Source: Asparagopsis taxiformis
Lineage: Eukaryota > Rhodophyta > Florideophyceae > Bonnemaisoniales > Bonnemaisoniaceae
NCBI GenBank assembly: GCA_030407315.1
Contig: JALQPE010002265.1
Span: forward strand, 1 to 64,000
Reading direction: 5' to 3'
DNA: 64,000 nt
In this document: in pieces, positions 41,363 through 51,014 of the stretch
Layout: each line of letters starts with the position of its first letter
Numbering within the stretch: the stretch's first letter is position 1
Made by a program: the position numbers and the translations under genes
The notes under the pieces: generated by a model
What the model was told of the DNA's origin: nothing
What the model saw: the letters and a program-made list of their open reading frames with translations, nothing else
The model's database searches: none

Positions 41363-42318
41363 TGGATAGTATGTTTTAACGGTGAAGTGATGGTAGAGAG
41401 GACGAAATAGACACAGCACAAGTATTTACGCGAGAAGAGACGGTAGCATTGGAGAGCTGGACAGCGAAGCAGCGATAGCATGGTGTGTTGTGCGCTGTTG
41501 GAAAGGAGTGGTCATGGACAGGAGGAGTTTGAATTGGGGAGCTGTAATCCATTGCGCGTTTGGTTACCGAGATGGGAAGATGAACAAGATATCCAAAAGA
41601 GGATGCAAGTGAGATACTACCTGTAGACACGGTGTCCTCAATTCTGAAATGATTATCATACCTCGGGTTGCATTCCACAGCGGGAAACACAGTTTCTATT
41701 GGATGCATGACATAATCGAAAGGAGCGCCAACAAACACACGCGCATGGCACAAGGCGTGCGTTTCAAAAATATCGGCTCGTCCATGGATTATGATGCGTT
41801 AGACTGAGCTGAGACGTCAGGTCAACCACTCACAACCGCCGCCGACGTCGTCGCCGACAAATGGCACTCCCATGCCACATGCGTCCATCAAGCGCTCACG
41901 ACAATATCTGCGCCAAAATCTCAAACTACAACACCGCATCCACGTTGAAACAACCGACCAATCGCCTCCAACCAAGTAGCGCTGCCTGCCATTACTAGAT
42001 TTTCATTTCGCAGCCGCCCAAATAGTGTGCAACACGTGTCCGCTATCGGTCCAAATATCTATTCAGATATTTGCCTACAAATCTACTCGCCTGCCCCAGA
42101 CGCCGCCGTGCCTTGTAATGTGCCCGTTCGCAGCGCTGCAGTCCTCCTCCCGGCCTTTCAAACACCTCACTCGCAGCGTCCATCCCAGCCGTACAGTAGC
42201 CAAGCGCAACCCAACCGTCTATCTACTGTCGACCGCTGCCAAGACACCGCGCCATTGCCGTCCGCACCTCAGATCAACCATCCGCGTCTCAATTCGCTCC
42301 CGACCGACCATCATCGTC
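41363..42318. other. Divergent intergenic region, VWA gene and CCT protein 2
   Basis: 956 bp. The minus-strand ORF 41376-41753 is unproven. On the plus strand the CCT frame is open from 42025 with a possible ATG at 42118, but the encoded residues are basic and patternless, so I treat it as 5' UTR. Confidence 0.45.
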
Positions 42319-42771
42319 ATGGGCTCCGGTCGTGCAGCGTCCGCCGCTCCGCTCTCAAAAGTGAACAGTGAAACCAATCTCGCCGTGCAACTTCTCCTCT
42401 CCGTGTCCAATGCCAGACAACACCCGCCCGATGCTGCCTCCCCCGATTCGCGCCCGCCAAGTGCCGCCAGCGACTCCTCCGATAGTACCGTTCTGCTGCC
42501 ACCCAAACAAACCGCGCGACCCAACCGCCCCGACGGCACCCTCTTCAAGTATACCCGCGAGGAGCGCCTCGAAGCTCTGCAGCGTTTTCGAGAGAAGAAA
42601 CGTCGCAGACAGTATCAAAAACGCGTCCGCTACATGGTCAGAAAACGACTCGCTGAAACGCGACCGAGGTATAAGGGTCGCTTCTCCAAGCCACCGCCTG
42701 GCGAATCTTACGATGACGGCACCCCCGGTCCACCGCCCGTTGATAACAGCGCTGTCGCAGTGACAGAGTGA
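42319..42771 (+). CDS. CCT-domain protein 2
   Basis: A 150-residue protein from ATG 42319 (MGSGRAASAAPLSK). The CCT motif is at about 84-125: REERLEALQRFREKKRRRQY, then RYMVRKRLAETRPRYKGRFSKP. The N-terminal 80 residues are Ser/Pro-rich; NLAVQLLLSVSN near residue 22 may form a short helix. No B-box or receiver domain. An upstream in-frame ATG at 42118 would add 67 basic residues and is less likely. Probably a nuclear transcriptional regulator; the partner is unknown. Confidence 0.88.
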   Translation: MGSGRAASAAPLSKVNSETNLAVQLLLSVSNARQHPPDAASPDSRPPSAASDSSDSTVLLPPKQTARPNRPDGTLFKYTREERLEALQRFREKKRRRQYQKRVRYMVRKRLAETRPRYKGRFSKPPPGESYDDGTPGPPPVDNSAVAVTE

Positions 42772-43234
42772 TCATTCTTTTTGCTTGACCATTGTTTATT
42801 TATCTTCGTGTCATCACTGTGAATATAGTTCCAACGTATGCCAACTACATCACTGAAATTGCGTCATCGTATTGTAGAGTAGGGGGACCTCTCGAGCTCC
42901 CCGATCAAATCACTGCTCCCTCGTTTGGATATAGCAGTAACACAACATGTATCCATCAGCGAGTCTGCCGAAAATCGTCATTTGCTGGAAATCATTATTT
43001 GTGCATGCAATGCTACAGCTGCTTGTCGACATACCCTCCGCCAACCGATAGGGTCGCATCTGCAGCTTTGCTCGACGTTCGCACTTCATTAAAAAGCAAT
43101 TTCCACTGTGAATTGCTATCATTCATTTTTCGCTCTTTCGTTTCATCCCGTCCTTTCCTTTCATTTTCTTATCGTCGAATATGCTTTAAGCATTCCAGCC
43201 CTCCCTCACCCACCCCAATTGCACTCAACCTACA
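42772..43234. other. Spacer with short inverted motif
   Basis: 463 bp with no credible ORF. GGGGACCTCTCGAGCTCCCC near 42882-42901 is an imperfect palindrome; no other structure seen. Confidence 0.4.
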
Positions 43235-44292
43235 ATGGGTCGCAAACAGCAAACAAAAGTAAACAACGCACTCGATGACATCGAAGCCTTACTTGCATCC
43301 ATATGTAATCACAACAATGGTACTAACTGTGTAACCAATTCGTTGGTAAGCAAAAGTCCTGCACGACTGCAGACACCTGAATCTTGTGCACAACAGGTGA
43401 GCCTCTCTCCTGAACCATCATCAAAGCATGCGGGATTGAATAAAACTGCAAGGCGAACAAGTATTGCCGCTGCGAGAAAAAAGAAAAGCAAGAGTCATAT
43501 ATCATCGAAACGGGTCGTCAAGTCGTCTAATGCAAGCGCGATCCATTCTTCATGTTGGAAAGCTCAAAAGCGGCCATCAACTGTCACATTATTGCCGAAT
43601 GACAGCGAATCATCAGGAGAAAGCGCCGATGGTAACAAGCAGGCGCACACCAGCTCTGATGACGGGGAGAATCGCGTTTTTCTGGAAAAGATGAAGAGTC
43701 TCGCTCAGGAGAAGCTTATGGTGAGTTTTGGTTTGTTCCTGTGTGATGCATTGCGAAAGCCATATTTGCAGTTGCTGACTTGGTCATTGTTGTTGCAGGT
43801 GGAGAAGAGAAAAATGGAAGCGAAAAGGCTGAGGACGATTGAAAATATGGACGAATTAACAGCAAAGAGCGAATTGCGCATGAAGCAGGTGGCGGGTGTT
43901 GTGTCAAAGCAAATTATGAGATATACGAATTCAATGAAGCGAGAAATGCCAGACAACTGCAAGAAGATCATATCGGAGAATCAGGTATGCATTGCAACCG
44001 CCAACAAGGCCCCCTTATTGTACACAATAGATTTGGACTGACATTTCGTCATGAATAGAACTGCATTTCGTCGGAGCAACACAACAGCAAGATCTTGGCG
44101 GACGAGGTGTTGCAGTTCAAGCAGCATTTGCAGTCGTTGCTATCACAGTTTGAAAGTGAACGTTGTGAGCAAAATAAGAAACACAAGTTGGCGGAGAAAA
44201 ATTTATTGGCTGCAGTGGCATCGGCTTCGAGCAAGAAGCAAAAATTAAGTAGCACACTTGCCAAAATGGATGAGCAACTGCGAGATGACTGA
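43235..44292 (+). CDS. Coiled-coil protein, three exons, unknown function
   Basis: Exons are 43235-43720, 43799-43984 and 44059-44292. Introns are 43721-43798 (GTGAGT to TTGCAG, 78 nt) and 43985-44058 (GTATGC to GAATAG, 74 nt). The spliced protein is about 301 residues: a Ser/Lys-rich N-terminus with basic blocks (ARKKKSKSHISSKRV), an acidic linker, then a helical coiled coil of about 140 residues (QEKLMVEKRKMEAKRL ... FKQHLQSLLSQFESERCEQN). Basic tail plus long C-terminal helix recalls SYCP3/Cor1-type chromosome-axis proteins, but residues do not prove this. Intron 1 is a multiple of three and stop-free. The stop lies 1 bp from the stop of the opposing methyltransferase gene. Confidence 0.75.
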
Positions 44293-44293
44293 G

Positions 44294-45325
44294 CTACAAA
44301 ACTCCAAAAAAGTCAATGTTATGTGCCACGTAAATGAGCTCAGCTTTTTCAATCTGCCGCCTCCTGCAGTCAATGTACCGTTGGAAAGCATCAATATCGT
44401 GACGGGGTATGCGATCATGCAGGCTCTTGCCGGTTTCGTAAACAAAATCGATGATGCAACTGAGGAAATATTGTTCATCTGCTGAGTATCTACCATGGTG
44501 TGGACTGACAATCCAACTGGAAGCTCCCATGGAGAGGATGTTGACTCTGAGATGATTGAGAATGGCGATGAGCCTTCGGCCGGTGTGACAAGCGAGGGTA
44601 TCAAACTGCATCGCTTTTCTGGTCCCCATTGCTTGATGGAAGAAGTGTTCTATCTCAAAGTCATATTCGGATCGTTCGCAAGATTGGGGAAAGAAGTCTG
44701 TAGTTCCATCAAAGTTGATAGGAAAGTAGAACGCCTTGAGTAGACTGTGCTCGTCGATGGCAGCGAACAAAATTGGCAGAGCCTCTTGCAGTTCCCAGAG
44801 ATCCAGCACAGCTGCAGCTATAACGACGTCAAAAGTGTGTTTGCGCTCTTTCAGGAAGTGCAGCGCATCAGCGCATACAAAGTGTGTGGTGATATTGTCA
44901 CCGATATGAATGCTACTCAAATTGATTTGCGCGTCGTGCGAGCTCGAGGCTGCATGATGAACGCCTTGTCCAGAAATATCCGCGCTCCTTACAGTTGGTG
45001 CTGGTGATATCTGGTCAACAGCAGTGTTGCGCACTATTGCGGCCGCTTCGGTGTGAATAATTTGACGCGCAACAGAGAGCACCTCTTGTTTGATATCAAT
45101 AATAGTATAGTGCACCTGCAGATTGCTCCATGCCAAGTGATTTCTCTGCAGGATGCGCATAAACATGGCGCCGACACCGGCTCCGACCTCAACAATGCGC
45201 AGTGTGGAGAGGCCGTTTTGGCAGCACTTGAGAATGTGTGTTTCGAAGCACTGCAGCACTCTCAGGTTAAGGGCGCGATCATCAATAGTTTGCTTTGAGC
45301 GTAGGTATCGCACGTAATCCATCAT
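44294..45325 (-). CDS. Class I SAM-dependent methyltransferase, bacterial type
   Basis: A 343-residue protein from ATG 45325 (MMDYVRYLRSKQTIDDRALN); a GTG 27 nt upstream keeps the frame open. Motif I is EVGAGVGAM (about residues 46-54), followed by an acidic strand end (IIDIK) and FDVVIAAAVLD. The opening YLRSKQTIDDRALN and the closing RRRQIEKAELIYVAHNIDFFG resemble a family of uncharacterised prokaryotic methyltransferases rather than the common eukaryotic ones. The substrate is unknown. No targeting peptide. Possible horizontal transfer is inference from this resemblance. Confidence 0.8.
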   Translation of the reverse strand: MMDYVRYLRSKQTIDDRALNLRVLQCFETHILKCCQNGLSTLRIVEVGAGVGAMFMRILQRNHLAWSNLQVHYTIIDIKQEVLSVARQIIHTEAAAIVRNTAVDQISPAPTVRSADISGQGVHHAASSSHDAQINLSSIHIGDNITTHFVCADALHFLKERKHTFDVVIAAAVLDLWELQEALPILFAAIDEHSLLKAFYFPINFDGTTDFFPQSCERSEYDFEIEHFFHQAMGTRKAMQFDTLACHTGRRLIAILNHLRVNILSMGASSWIVSPHHGRYSADEQYFLSCIIDFVYETGKSLHDRIPRHDIDAFQRYIDCRRRQIEKAELIYVAHNIDFFGVL

Positions 45326-45772
45326 AGTAAGGGAAATGTAGTTGGGCGACACGTACGTTCACATAGCCACCACGTGGATTACAAAACGTGCTGCAGACGA
45401 AACAAGAGTGATTAATGCAAACGGTGCTGCACTAGCTGCGCTGCGCGATGCGGTGCATGTGTGAGAGAGTTGATGAGAAGCTGACGTGCCGACACAGCGC
45501 GGCAACGCGAGAGCGCACAACCTATTGTTAGAAAAGTGCCCAAAAAAGGCGCCCACCGACTTGTCCATCTATTCTTGAACTACATTGGTGAATCTCCTCC
45601 CCTACGCACACAGCAATGTGCATTTGCTATATTTTCATTATTTGCATGCAGCCCGCGCAGATTCTTTGTCCCGACGGCGTCCGCGAACGTAAGGCATATC
45701 GCTCGCTGGGTTGGTACGATCGCGCACGTGTTCTCCCGCGCGCGCCAATTGCAGTCTCACATTGCCATAGCC
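45326..45772. other. Divergent promoter region, methyltransferase and G-patch genes
   Basis: 447 bp. The G-patch frame is open upstream to 45536, but the encoded sequence is basic, Cys/Phe-rich and unlike the family, so I treat it as 5' UTR. Nothing else seen. Confidence 0.5.
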
Positions 45773-46228
45773 ATGTCGCTCAAGGATGGCTTTGGCGCTA
45801 AACTGCTCGCAAAAATGGGCTGGACGGAGGGTACTGGCCTGGGCGCGAAACGAGATGGTGTGCTAGAGCCAATGAGCGTTTCGAAGCGCACGAACAATCT
45901 AGGTGTTGGTGCAGAGCATCGGCCGTTCAAGGATGCGTGGTGGGAGAAGGCTATGGAGGACGCGTATGGAAAGCCGCAGCAGGAAGGTACAAATGCGTTA
46001 TTTGATGCGTGCGAAGGTAGACGCTGTCGTCCGCATGGTACCGCCAAGCTGGCTCGTATTGATAAACAGGATAAAGAGCGGACAAAGGATGGTGATAATG
46101 ATGAAACGTTGACGAAAGAGCAGCGGCGTGAGAGGCGGCGGCAGAGGAAGCTGGAGAAAAAGCTGAAAGCGGAGCGTAAAATTTTGAAAAAAGCTAGTCG
46201 CGCTAAGAAAGACAAGGTAGGAGGATGA
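45773..46228 (+). CDS. G-patch protein, PINX1/GPATCH4-like
   Basis: A 151-residue protein from ATG 45773. The G-patch is at residues 4-50: GFGAKLLAKMGWTEGTGLGA, then RDGVLEPMSV and NNLGVGAE. Such domains activate DEAH helicases (for example Prp43 in ribosome assembly). The C-terminus (about 100-151) is Lys/Arg-rich (KEQRRERRRQRKLEKKLKAE), typical of nucleolar members. It is shorter than human PINX1 (328 aa); the N-terminal placement of the G-patch fits either PINX1 or GPATCH4 types. Confidence 0.88.
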   Translation: MSLKDGFGAKLLAKMGWTEGTGLGAKRDGVLEPMSVSKRTNNLGVGAEHRPFKDAWWEKAMEDAYGKPQQEGTNALFDACEGRRCRPHGTAKLARIDKQDKERTKDGDNDETLTKEQRRERRRQRKLEKKLKAERKILKKASRAKKDKVGG

Positions 46229-46356
46229 ATTAGATAGCCGGATGCACAGCGATATACATCAGGACGGCTGTACTAGACTTTACAACTCTCAAGCTAACTA
46301 CATGCGAGAAAATAAACGGTATCTGTACATGAATGGCATGCTTTCAGAAGCATAAG

Positions 46357-46821
46357 CTAAATCCTCCTGGAGAAACTTGCAGCAGCACACGACCTGGACC
46401 TATTGGTGACAGCGACGGGAGGCTTGGGATGGGCGGGCCTGGAGACATCGCCTGCACTTTTGCGAAGATGAAGTGCGATGAGTTGGGGATCGCGGTGGCG
46501 GGGTCGGGGGCGTGCAGCGAGCTTGACGGCGGTGGGAGGGTGAGGTATTGAAGCGAAGAGTTCTGGAGTGGCGCTATCTGCGAGCGGTGAGTGCAACTCC
46601 TGGGCAGAGAACTGGCGGGTGGTGGAAGCGAGGGAGGCGAGGGACACGAGGGAGATGCGCTCCAGAGCGGAGAGAGTGGTCGAGACGGTTTGAAGCGATG
46701 TGGAATGAGAGGGATGGTGAGGAATGGGAGCGGTCGGCTGTGCCACTGTGCGCGAATCGTTCAACCAGGCGTTATTGAACCACGGAATTGCCACTGGAGA
46801 TTCGGCGGGCGTGTGCGGCAT
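46357..46821 (-). CDS. Hypothetical protein, 154 aa
   Basis: An ATG-initiated ORF (MPHTPAESPVAIPWFNNAWL). Residues 40-85 look like an amphipathic helix region (TVSTTLSALERISLVSLASLAS); the rest is Pro/Arg/Ser-rich. No family recognised. It could be a small helical subunit of a larger complex, or a chance ORF in GC-rich DNA. Confidence 0.35.
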   Translation of the reverse strand: MPHTPAESPVAIPWFNNAWLNDSRTVAQPTAPIPHHPSHSTSLQTVSTTLSALERISLVSLASLASTTRQFSAQELHSPLADSATPELFASIPHPPTAVKLAARPRPRHRDPQLIALHLRKSAGDVSRPAHPKPPVAVTNRSRSCAAASFSRRI

Positions 46822-48076
46822 TTCGGGAATGACAGCGGGAGCGGCGCGCAGCTGCTGGCGGCTGGGCTGAGCGGAGCTGGGCGATGCGCAGAGACGGCTG
46901 GTAGTGGCGATGCGGTCAAGTATGGAGAGATGGGGCGAGTTGGGTTGCCAACAAAGTGATGGGCGCTTGAAATGGGGTGGTGGAGAGGAGGAACAAAAGG
47001 CTTGTGTCGGTGGTGGAACAGCGGATGTTTAATTGGATGGACTGTTGGATTGTGGCAAGGCAACACATGCATGCATGATGTGATGTGATGCACAGCAATA
47101 GTGGTAGACACCTGTCGCCCACCATATGGCAACAGATCGATTGACAACATTACTGTACGCTCGTCGCCTAAAATACCTCTCTTCAAAAATCATAAAATTT
47201 CCCCAAAAACGTGTGCTCCACTTACACCCCTCTTGCGTCGGCTCCTCCAGTCACTTGCCGAATTTAGCAACAAGCGCTGTTTTTCCTGCCCCTATTTTTT
47301 CTTCTTCCATTCAATCACCTTCTATTTTTTCCCCATCGGATCAGATTGTTGAGCCAATTGCCCGACCATCTCTAACGACCGCGAGCCTTCACTCCACAGT
47401 ATAAAAAGGCAACAATGCCTCGCTACTCCTCTCCATCTCGCATTCCTGCAGCACGTTTCACTCGGTTTGCCCGTTCCAGCATTTCTGTCACCTTCATACA
47501 GCAGTAGTCCTGTTGCGAACAACCATGTGATCGTCCCCTTCTAGTTTAGCGTAGATAGGCAGCAAGCGTCAGATGATTACAAACCCCCTTATACTGCAAA
47601 CAGAACTGCATTGTTTTGCCACAATGCTACCATGTTGACAGATTTTCATTTAGAATTCCAAACCAAGATCTACTATGATGACGCTTAATTGCTGCCGATA
47701 CAGATGTAGCACACCACTTTTGGAGTCTATGCTTTCCCACATTCACCATCCTTAATTCAATATACTGCATAGAGTTCTCAGCATAGCCCAGCACTAGGCT
47801 GCACTGGCGGTCTGCAGCCGACGCACACCTGCGCCATGAAACCATTCCTCTGATTGGCCAGTTGCCCAATTTCCTAATTTTTGTCAACCCCATGCCGACC
47901 ATCAACGTTCAAAAGGTACACCCACATTAATCTCACTTACGAACGTTGTGCGCCTCGCTCCCCAGCACTACCCATCCCTACCGATTCGACACTGGTCATG
48001 TGCCGCTGGATGCTACGGCGCACTGCGTTCTCTCCACTGCCCTAGTAACTCCAACCAGCAGCCGCTAGCATTCCAC
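46822..48076. other. Intergenic region upstream of the SixA gene
   Basis: About 1.25 kb. A strong TATA-like TATAAAAAGG lies at 47400 (separate entry). No ORF with a domain. A 30-codon plus-strand ORF at 47415 is Arg/Ser-rich and unproven. Confidence 0.45.
47400..47409 (+). promoter_or_regulatory. TATA box-like TATAAAAAGG
   Basis: A near-consensus TATA element preceded by CACAG and followed by a pyrimidine-rich region, about 670 bp upstream of the SixA ATG. Either that gene has a long leader or spliced 5' UTR, or a short independent transcript starts near 47430. Confidence 0.45.
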
Positions 48077-49279
48077 ATGAGAACGCAACCACCTGCCTTC
48101 GTGCAAACCAGCGCTCCGCGACCACTTGCCGCCCAGCTGCCAACCGTGTGCGCCGTAGCAATCTCCCCATGTCCACTGCGCCCCATCGCTCCCGTACGTC
48201 GCCGCTGTCGTCCTCGACCTGTCTGCAACGCTGATGACGCCCCGCCACAACCAGCCCCCAATCCGCCGCAGGACCGCAAAGCGCAAAAAGGCTTTTCTCG
48301 CACTTTGCCAGGGCGAATCATCGTGGAAACACTCTCCCTCCTCGCCGGCGCCCTCCTGCTCCTCGTCGTCGTGGTATGGCGCGCTTCAAACGTCGTTTCA
48401 CTCATGGTATGGCGCGCACTCGTCTGGCTGGCCAACGTCCGCATGCTTGGTAAGTGGGCCTTTGGCAAAATTATGACCCGCAATCCAGGCCCTACCGCCT
48501 TTATCAATGCTGCGCGACGCCGCTGTGTCACCGCCATGTCGCAGATTTTCCGCTTTGTGCCCCCAACCACCGGTCGCAAGCGCAAACCACCCACTGAGAA
48601 TAAGGTGCTTAGAAAGGACTTGGATAATGTTCAGAAGGAAATTAAACGGATGCAGGACATCATTGCCAGTGATTCAGAGCTCCCAGAGGAGGGTGATGAC
48701 GTGGTACAGGTGATGGCCCGTCCGGAGGTTACGACTCGGAGGATGATACTTTTACGACATGCAAAAACTTGTTGGGATCGAGAGAGTAATATTCCAGACC
48801 ATGATCGTGTGCTCAGTGCTCGTGGAAAGGAGGAAGCCAAGCTCATGGGGTCTGCCTTGGCTGAACGAGGATGGTTCCCTGATATGATTCTTTGCTCAGA
48901 TGCTGTGCGTACCGTGCAAACTCTCAGTCTGCTCGATATTCCAGAGAAAGAACCGGCAAATACTCTGTGCACTGAATCGTTGTATTACGCGGTAACCGGT
49001 GACGAAATGGCGGTCGCTGTTGATGAGGCACTTGCATCAAAGGGCTTTATGGAACGAGAGACACTTATGGTCATTTGCCACAACCCGGGGTGCGAGGAAC
49101 TTGTTGAACAGCTCACCGGTCGAAACGCAGAGATGGGAACCGCCTGTGCCGCTTTGTTAGAGTATAGAGAGAGTTCTGAGCAAAGTATGGAAGATGCAAC
49201 TGCGCCATTTTTGCTCACACCACAAAAGAATCAGTGGGAACTCGTAGATGTGCTTCGTCCATCTCTTCTAGAGGTTTGA
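48077..49279 (+). CDS. SixA-type histidine phosphatase, plastid, membrane-anchored
   Basis: A 400-residue precursor from ATG 48077 (MRTQPPAFVQTSAPRPLAAQ). The N-terminal ~55 residues look like a plastid transit peptide. A hydrophobic span follows at about 85-102 (TLSLLAGALLLLVVVVWRAS), then a basic linker and a short coiled coil (LRKDLDNVQKEIKRMQDII). The C-terminal 180 residues are a histidine-phosphatase domain: ILLRHAKTCWD (H228, the phospho-acceptor), LSARGKEEAKLMG, CSDAVRTVQT, and second histidine H335 in VICHNPG. In bacteria SixA removes phosphate from histidine on phosphotransfer proteins; algal substrates are unknown. Membrane attachment facing stroma is inferred. Confidence 0.85.
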   Translation: MRTQPPAFVQTSAPRPLAAQLPTVCAVAISPCPLRPIAPVRRRCRPRPVCNADDAPPQPAPNPPQDRKAQKGFSRTLPGRIIVETLSLLAGALLLLVVVVWRASNVVSLMVWRALVWLANVRMLGKWAFGKIMTRNPGPTAFINAARRRCVTAMSQIFRFVPPTTGRKRKPPTENKVLRKDLDNVQKEIKRMQDIIASDSELPEEGDDVVQVMARPEVTTRRMILLRHAKTCWDRESNIPDHDRVLSARGKEEAKLMGSALAERGWFPDMILCSDAVRTVQTLSLLDIPEKEPANTLCTESLYYAVTGDEMAVAVDEALASKGFMERETLMVICHNPGCEELVEQLTGRNAEMGTACAALLEYRESSEQSMEDATAPFLLTPQKNQWELVDVLRPSLLEV

Positions 49280-49480
49280 ATCTGCTACCATTGTCGAGTG
49301 TGTGGAGAGGAGCGTTCATTGCTTCAACAGTCTTTTCATTGCAATGTAAATTACATATTTAGGTCGATACATTTTCGTTTCATTGACGACCTTATGGACA
49401 CTGCTGCATCATGGCGCTCCAGAGAGTAAACACTTGTAGATGCGTCGCTCAGGTACATTCTAAAGATTGCATCCATCGTC

Positions 49481-50341
49481 ATGGTTCAAGTAGACGGTGA
49501 CTATATGGTGTCCGGGTACGTTGATAGAGCACTAATTCAGTTTGAACAGCTGACAACCAGAGCCTTCCCTGACATCCATGACTTTGAAACCAGTCTATTC
49601 CGATTGTTGAACGTCGACAAAAAGCTCCCATTATTCAGTGCGTATAAATGCAAGATTGTGAGCATTCGCATTTTCAGTCTATGTGTTTGGGAAGCAGGAA
49701 AGCAACTAACTGTGAACAATCCCATCGAGCAAACTGCGCTGGACCTATCTGACACTAACGAGGATGGCGTTGTATTTCTGTTCCGAATACCGCGCGTTGT
49801 CCCTAGTTGTGAATGTAGTGGAAATGTCACTACACTGCTATCGTGCGGCAGAAGCGCGGGAGATCCAATTTTACACCACACTCAACAATGGTTCCGTCTA
49901 TCTACTCGAGCACCTACAGCACTGCTTACAATGTACGCTGACCCCATCCCGTTCTTCCCTTCTCAATCATACTCACAGCTACGCAATAGCATCGTGGGTG
50001 CAACTTTGGTAATCCTGATTGCATTCGGAATTGCTTTCCTTTCTGCTCGCATCCCTTGGAGTAGAGTGAGTGTACCTACCAAACAAGCCATTCGCGGCTT
50101 ACGCTATAGAATTGGTACACCATTGGCAGAGAATCGACATCCGGAATTCACATTCCGTCCTAGTATGTTTTCGCCATCAGAAAGCAATGCCTCTAGTAGA
50201 GAACAATTACCAAGTACAAGGTGTGGAGCTTCGCTTTTCTTGCAAAATGGAGCCCATTTCGAGTCAAACTGCGCTAATTTGGAATTGGACGGGGTATTGC
50301 AGAAGCGAAAACGTAGCTTCCAGATCAGGGATTTACTTTGA
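49481..50341 (+). CDS. Predicted single-pass membrane protein of unknown function
   Basis: A 286-residue protein from ATG 49481. Residues 1-105 contain a strand-rich soluble region (ALDLSDTNEDGVVFLFRIPRV). A membrane span is at about 168-190 (NSIVGATLVILIAFGIAFLS), followed by a basic segment and a Ser-rich tail. No signal peptide and no recognised family. Its 3' end overlaps the mS38 gene by 9 nt on the opposite strand. Confidence 0.6.
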   Translation: MVQVDGDYMVSGYVDRALIQFEQLTTRAFPDIHDFETSLFRLLNVDKKLPLFSAYKCKIVSIRIFSLCVWEAGKQLTVNNPIEQTALDLSDTNEDGVVFLFRIPRVVPSCECSGNVTTLLSCGRSAGDPILHHTQQWFRLSTRAPTALLTMYADPIPFFPSQSYSQLRNSIVGATLVILIAFGIAFLSARIPWSRVSVPTKQAIRGLRYRIGTPLAENRHPEFTFRPSMFSPSESNASSREQLPSTRCGASLFLQNGAHFESNCANLELDGVLQKRKRSFQIRDLL

Positions 50342-50719
50342 ACGGCGGCGATCCCTTTTCCTCCGCTTTCGATATTTGTGCTTGTTCATCTTCAGACGAC
50401 GCTTCTTTAGCGTGCTGCTAGCCTCGAAGCCTTCAGCATCCTGTTCAGGAAATAGTGAAGGAGCAATGACGATACCTGGTTGGTGCGACAACGGCATTGA
50501 ATCAGCAAGCCCAAAGATTGGCGCATTGTAACGAAGCTGCAAAATTTCATTGCATTGCATTGCTCCATGTTGAAGGTGATGCTTGGGAAAGTTTGCGGAT
50601 GAATGCATGACAATCGGAGATTGCCATTGTCGAAAATTTTGCTCTGGATGAACGCGGCTACTTTGGTGCAAATATCGAGCTCCAGATCGTGCCGCAAGGG
50701 CTCCCGCCCGACGAAGCAT
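50333..50719 (-). CDS. mS38: Mitochondrial small-subunit ribosomal protein mS38 (AURKAIP1/COX24 family)
   Basis: A 128-residue protein from ATG 50719. MLRRAGALAARSGARYLHQSS is a mitochondrial presequence. The middle is variable. The C-terminal ~27 residues (STLKKRRLKMNKHKYRKRRK followed by a basic tail) are the conserved mS38/DUF1713 block. In other eukaryotes this arginine-rich helix binds small-subunit rRNA. The frame is open upstream to a TTG at 50809, but the presequence supports ATG 50719. The 3' end overlaps the membrane-protein gene by 9 nt. Confidence 0.88.
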   Translation of the reverse strand: MLRRAGALAARSGARYLHQSSRVHPEQNFRQWQSPIVMHSSANFPKHHLQHGAMQCNEILQLRYNAPIFGLADSMPLSHQPGIVIAPSLFPEQDAEGFEASSTLKKRRLKMNKHKYRKRRKRDRRRSK

Positions 50720-51014
50720 AGTAGGATCGACAAATGTCGCGCAGTGCAACTGCAAAGAATCCAAGATCAGTTTTCTGACAGACTTATTTACGCTCAATAA
50801 GCGACGCAAACCAATCGCTTTTGTCGTACAAACGTCACACCGACGGGATCAATAAAAATCGGTCGTTTTTTTCAATTGAAATCTACTCCTCCCCACATCA
50901 CGTCTATTCGCGGCGTCCAATATCGCGAGCGCGACAACCAAACTACTTGAGAATTTTCCATTGCCGCAATTGACCGTTTGCTACCCCAAGGCCAACAAGT
51001 TTGTCCTTGGAAAC

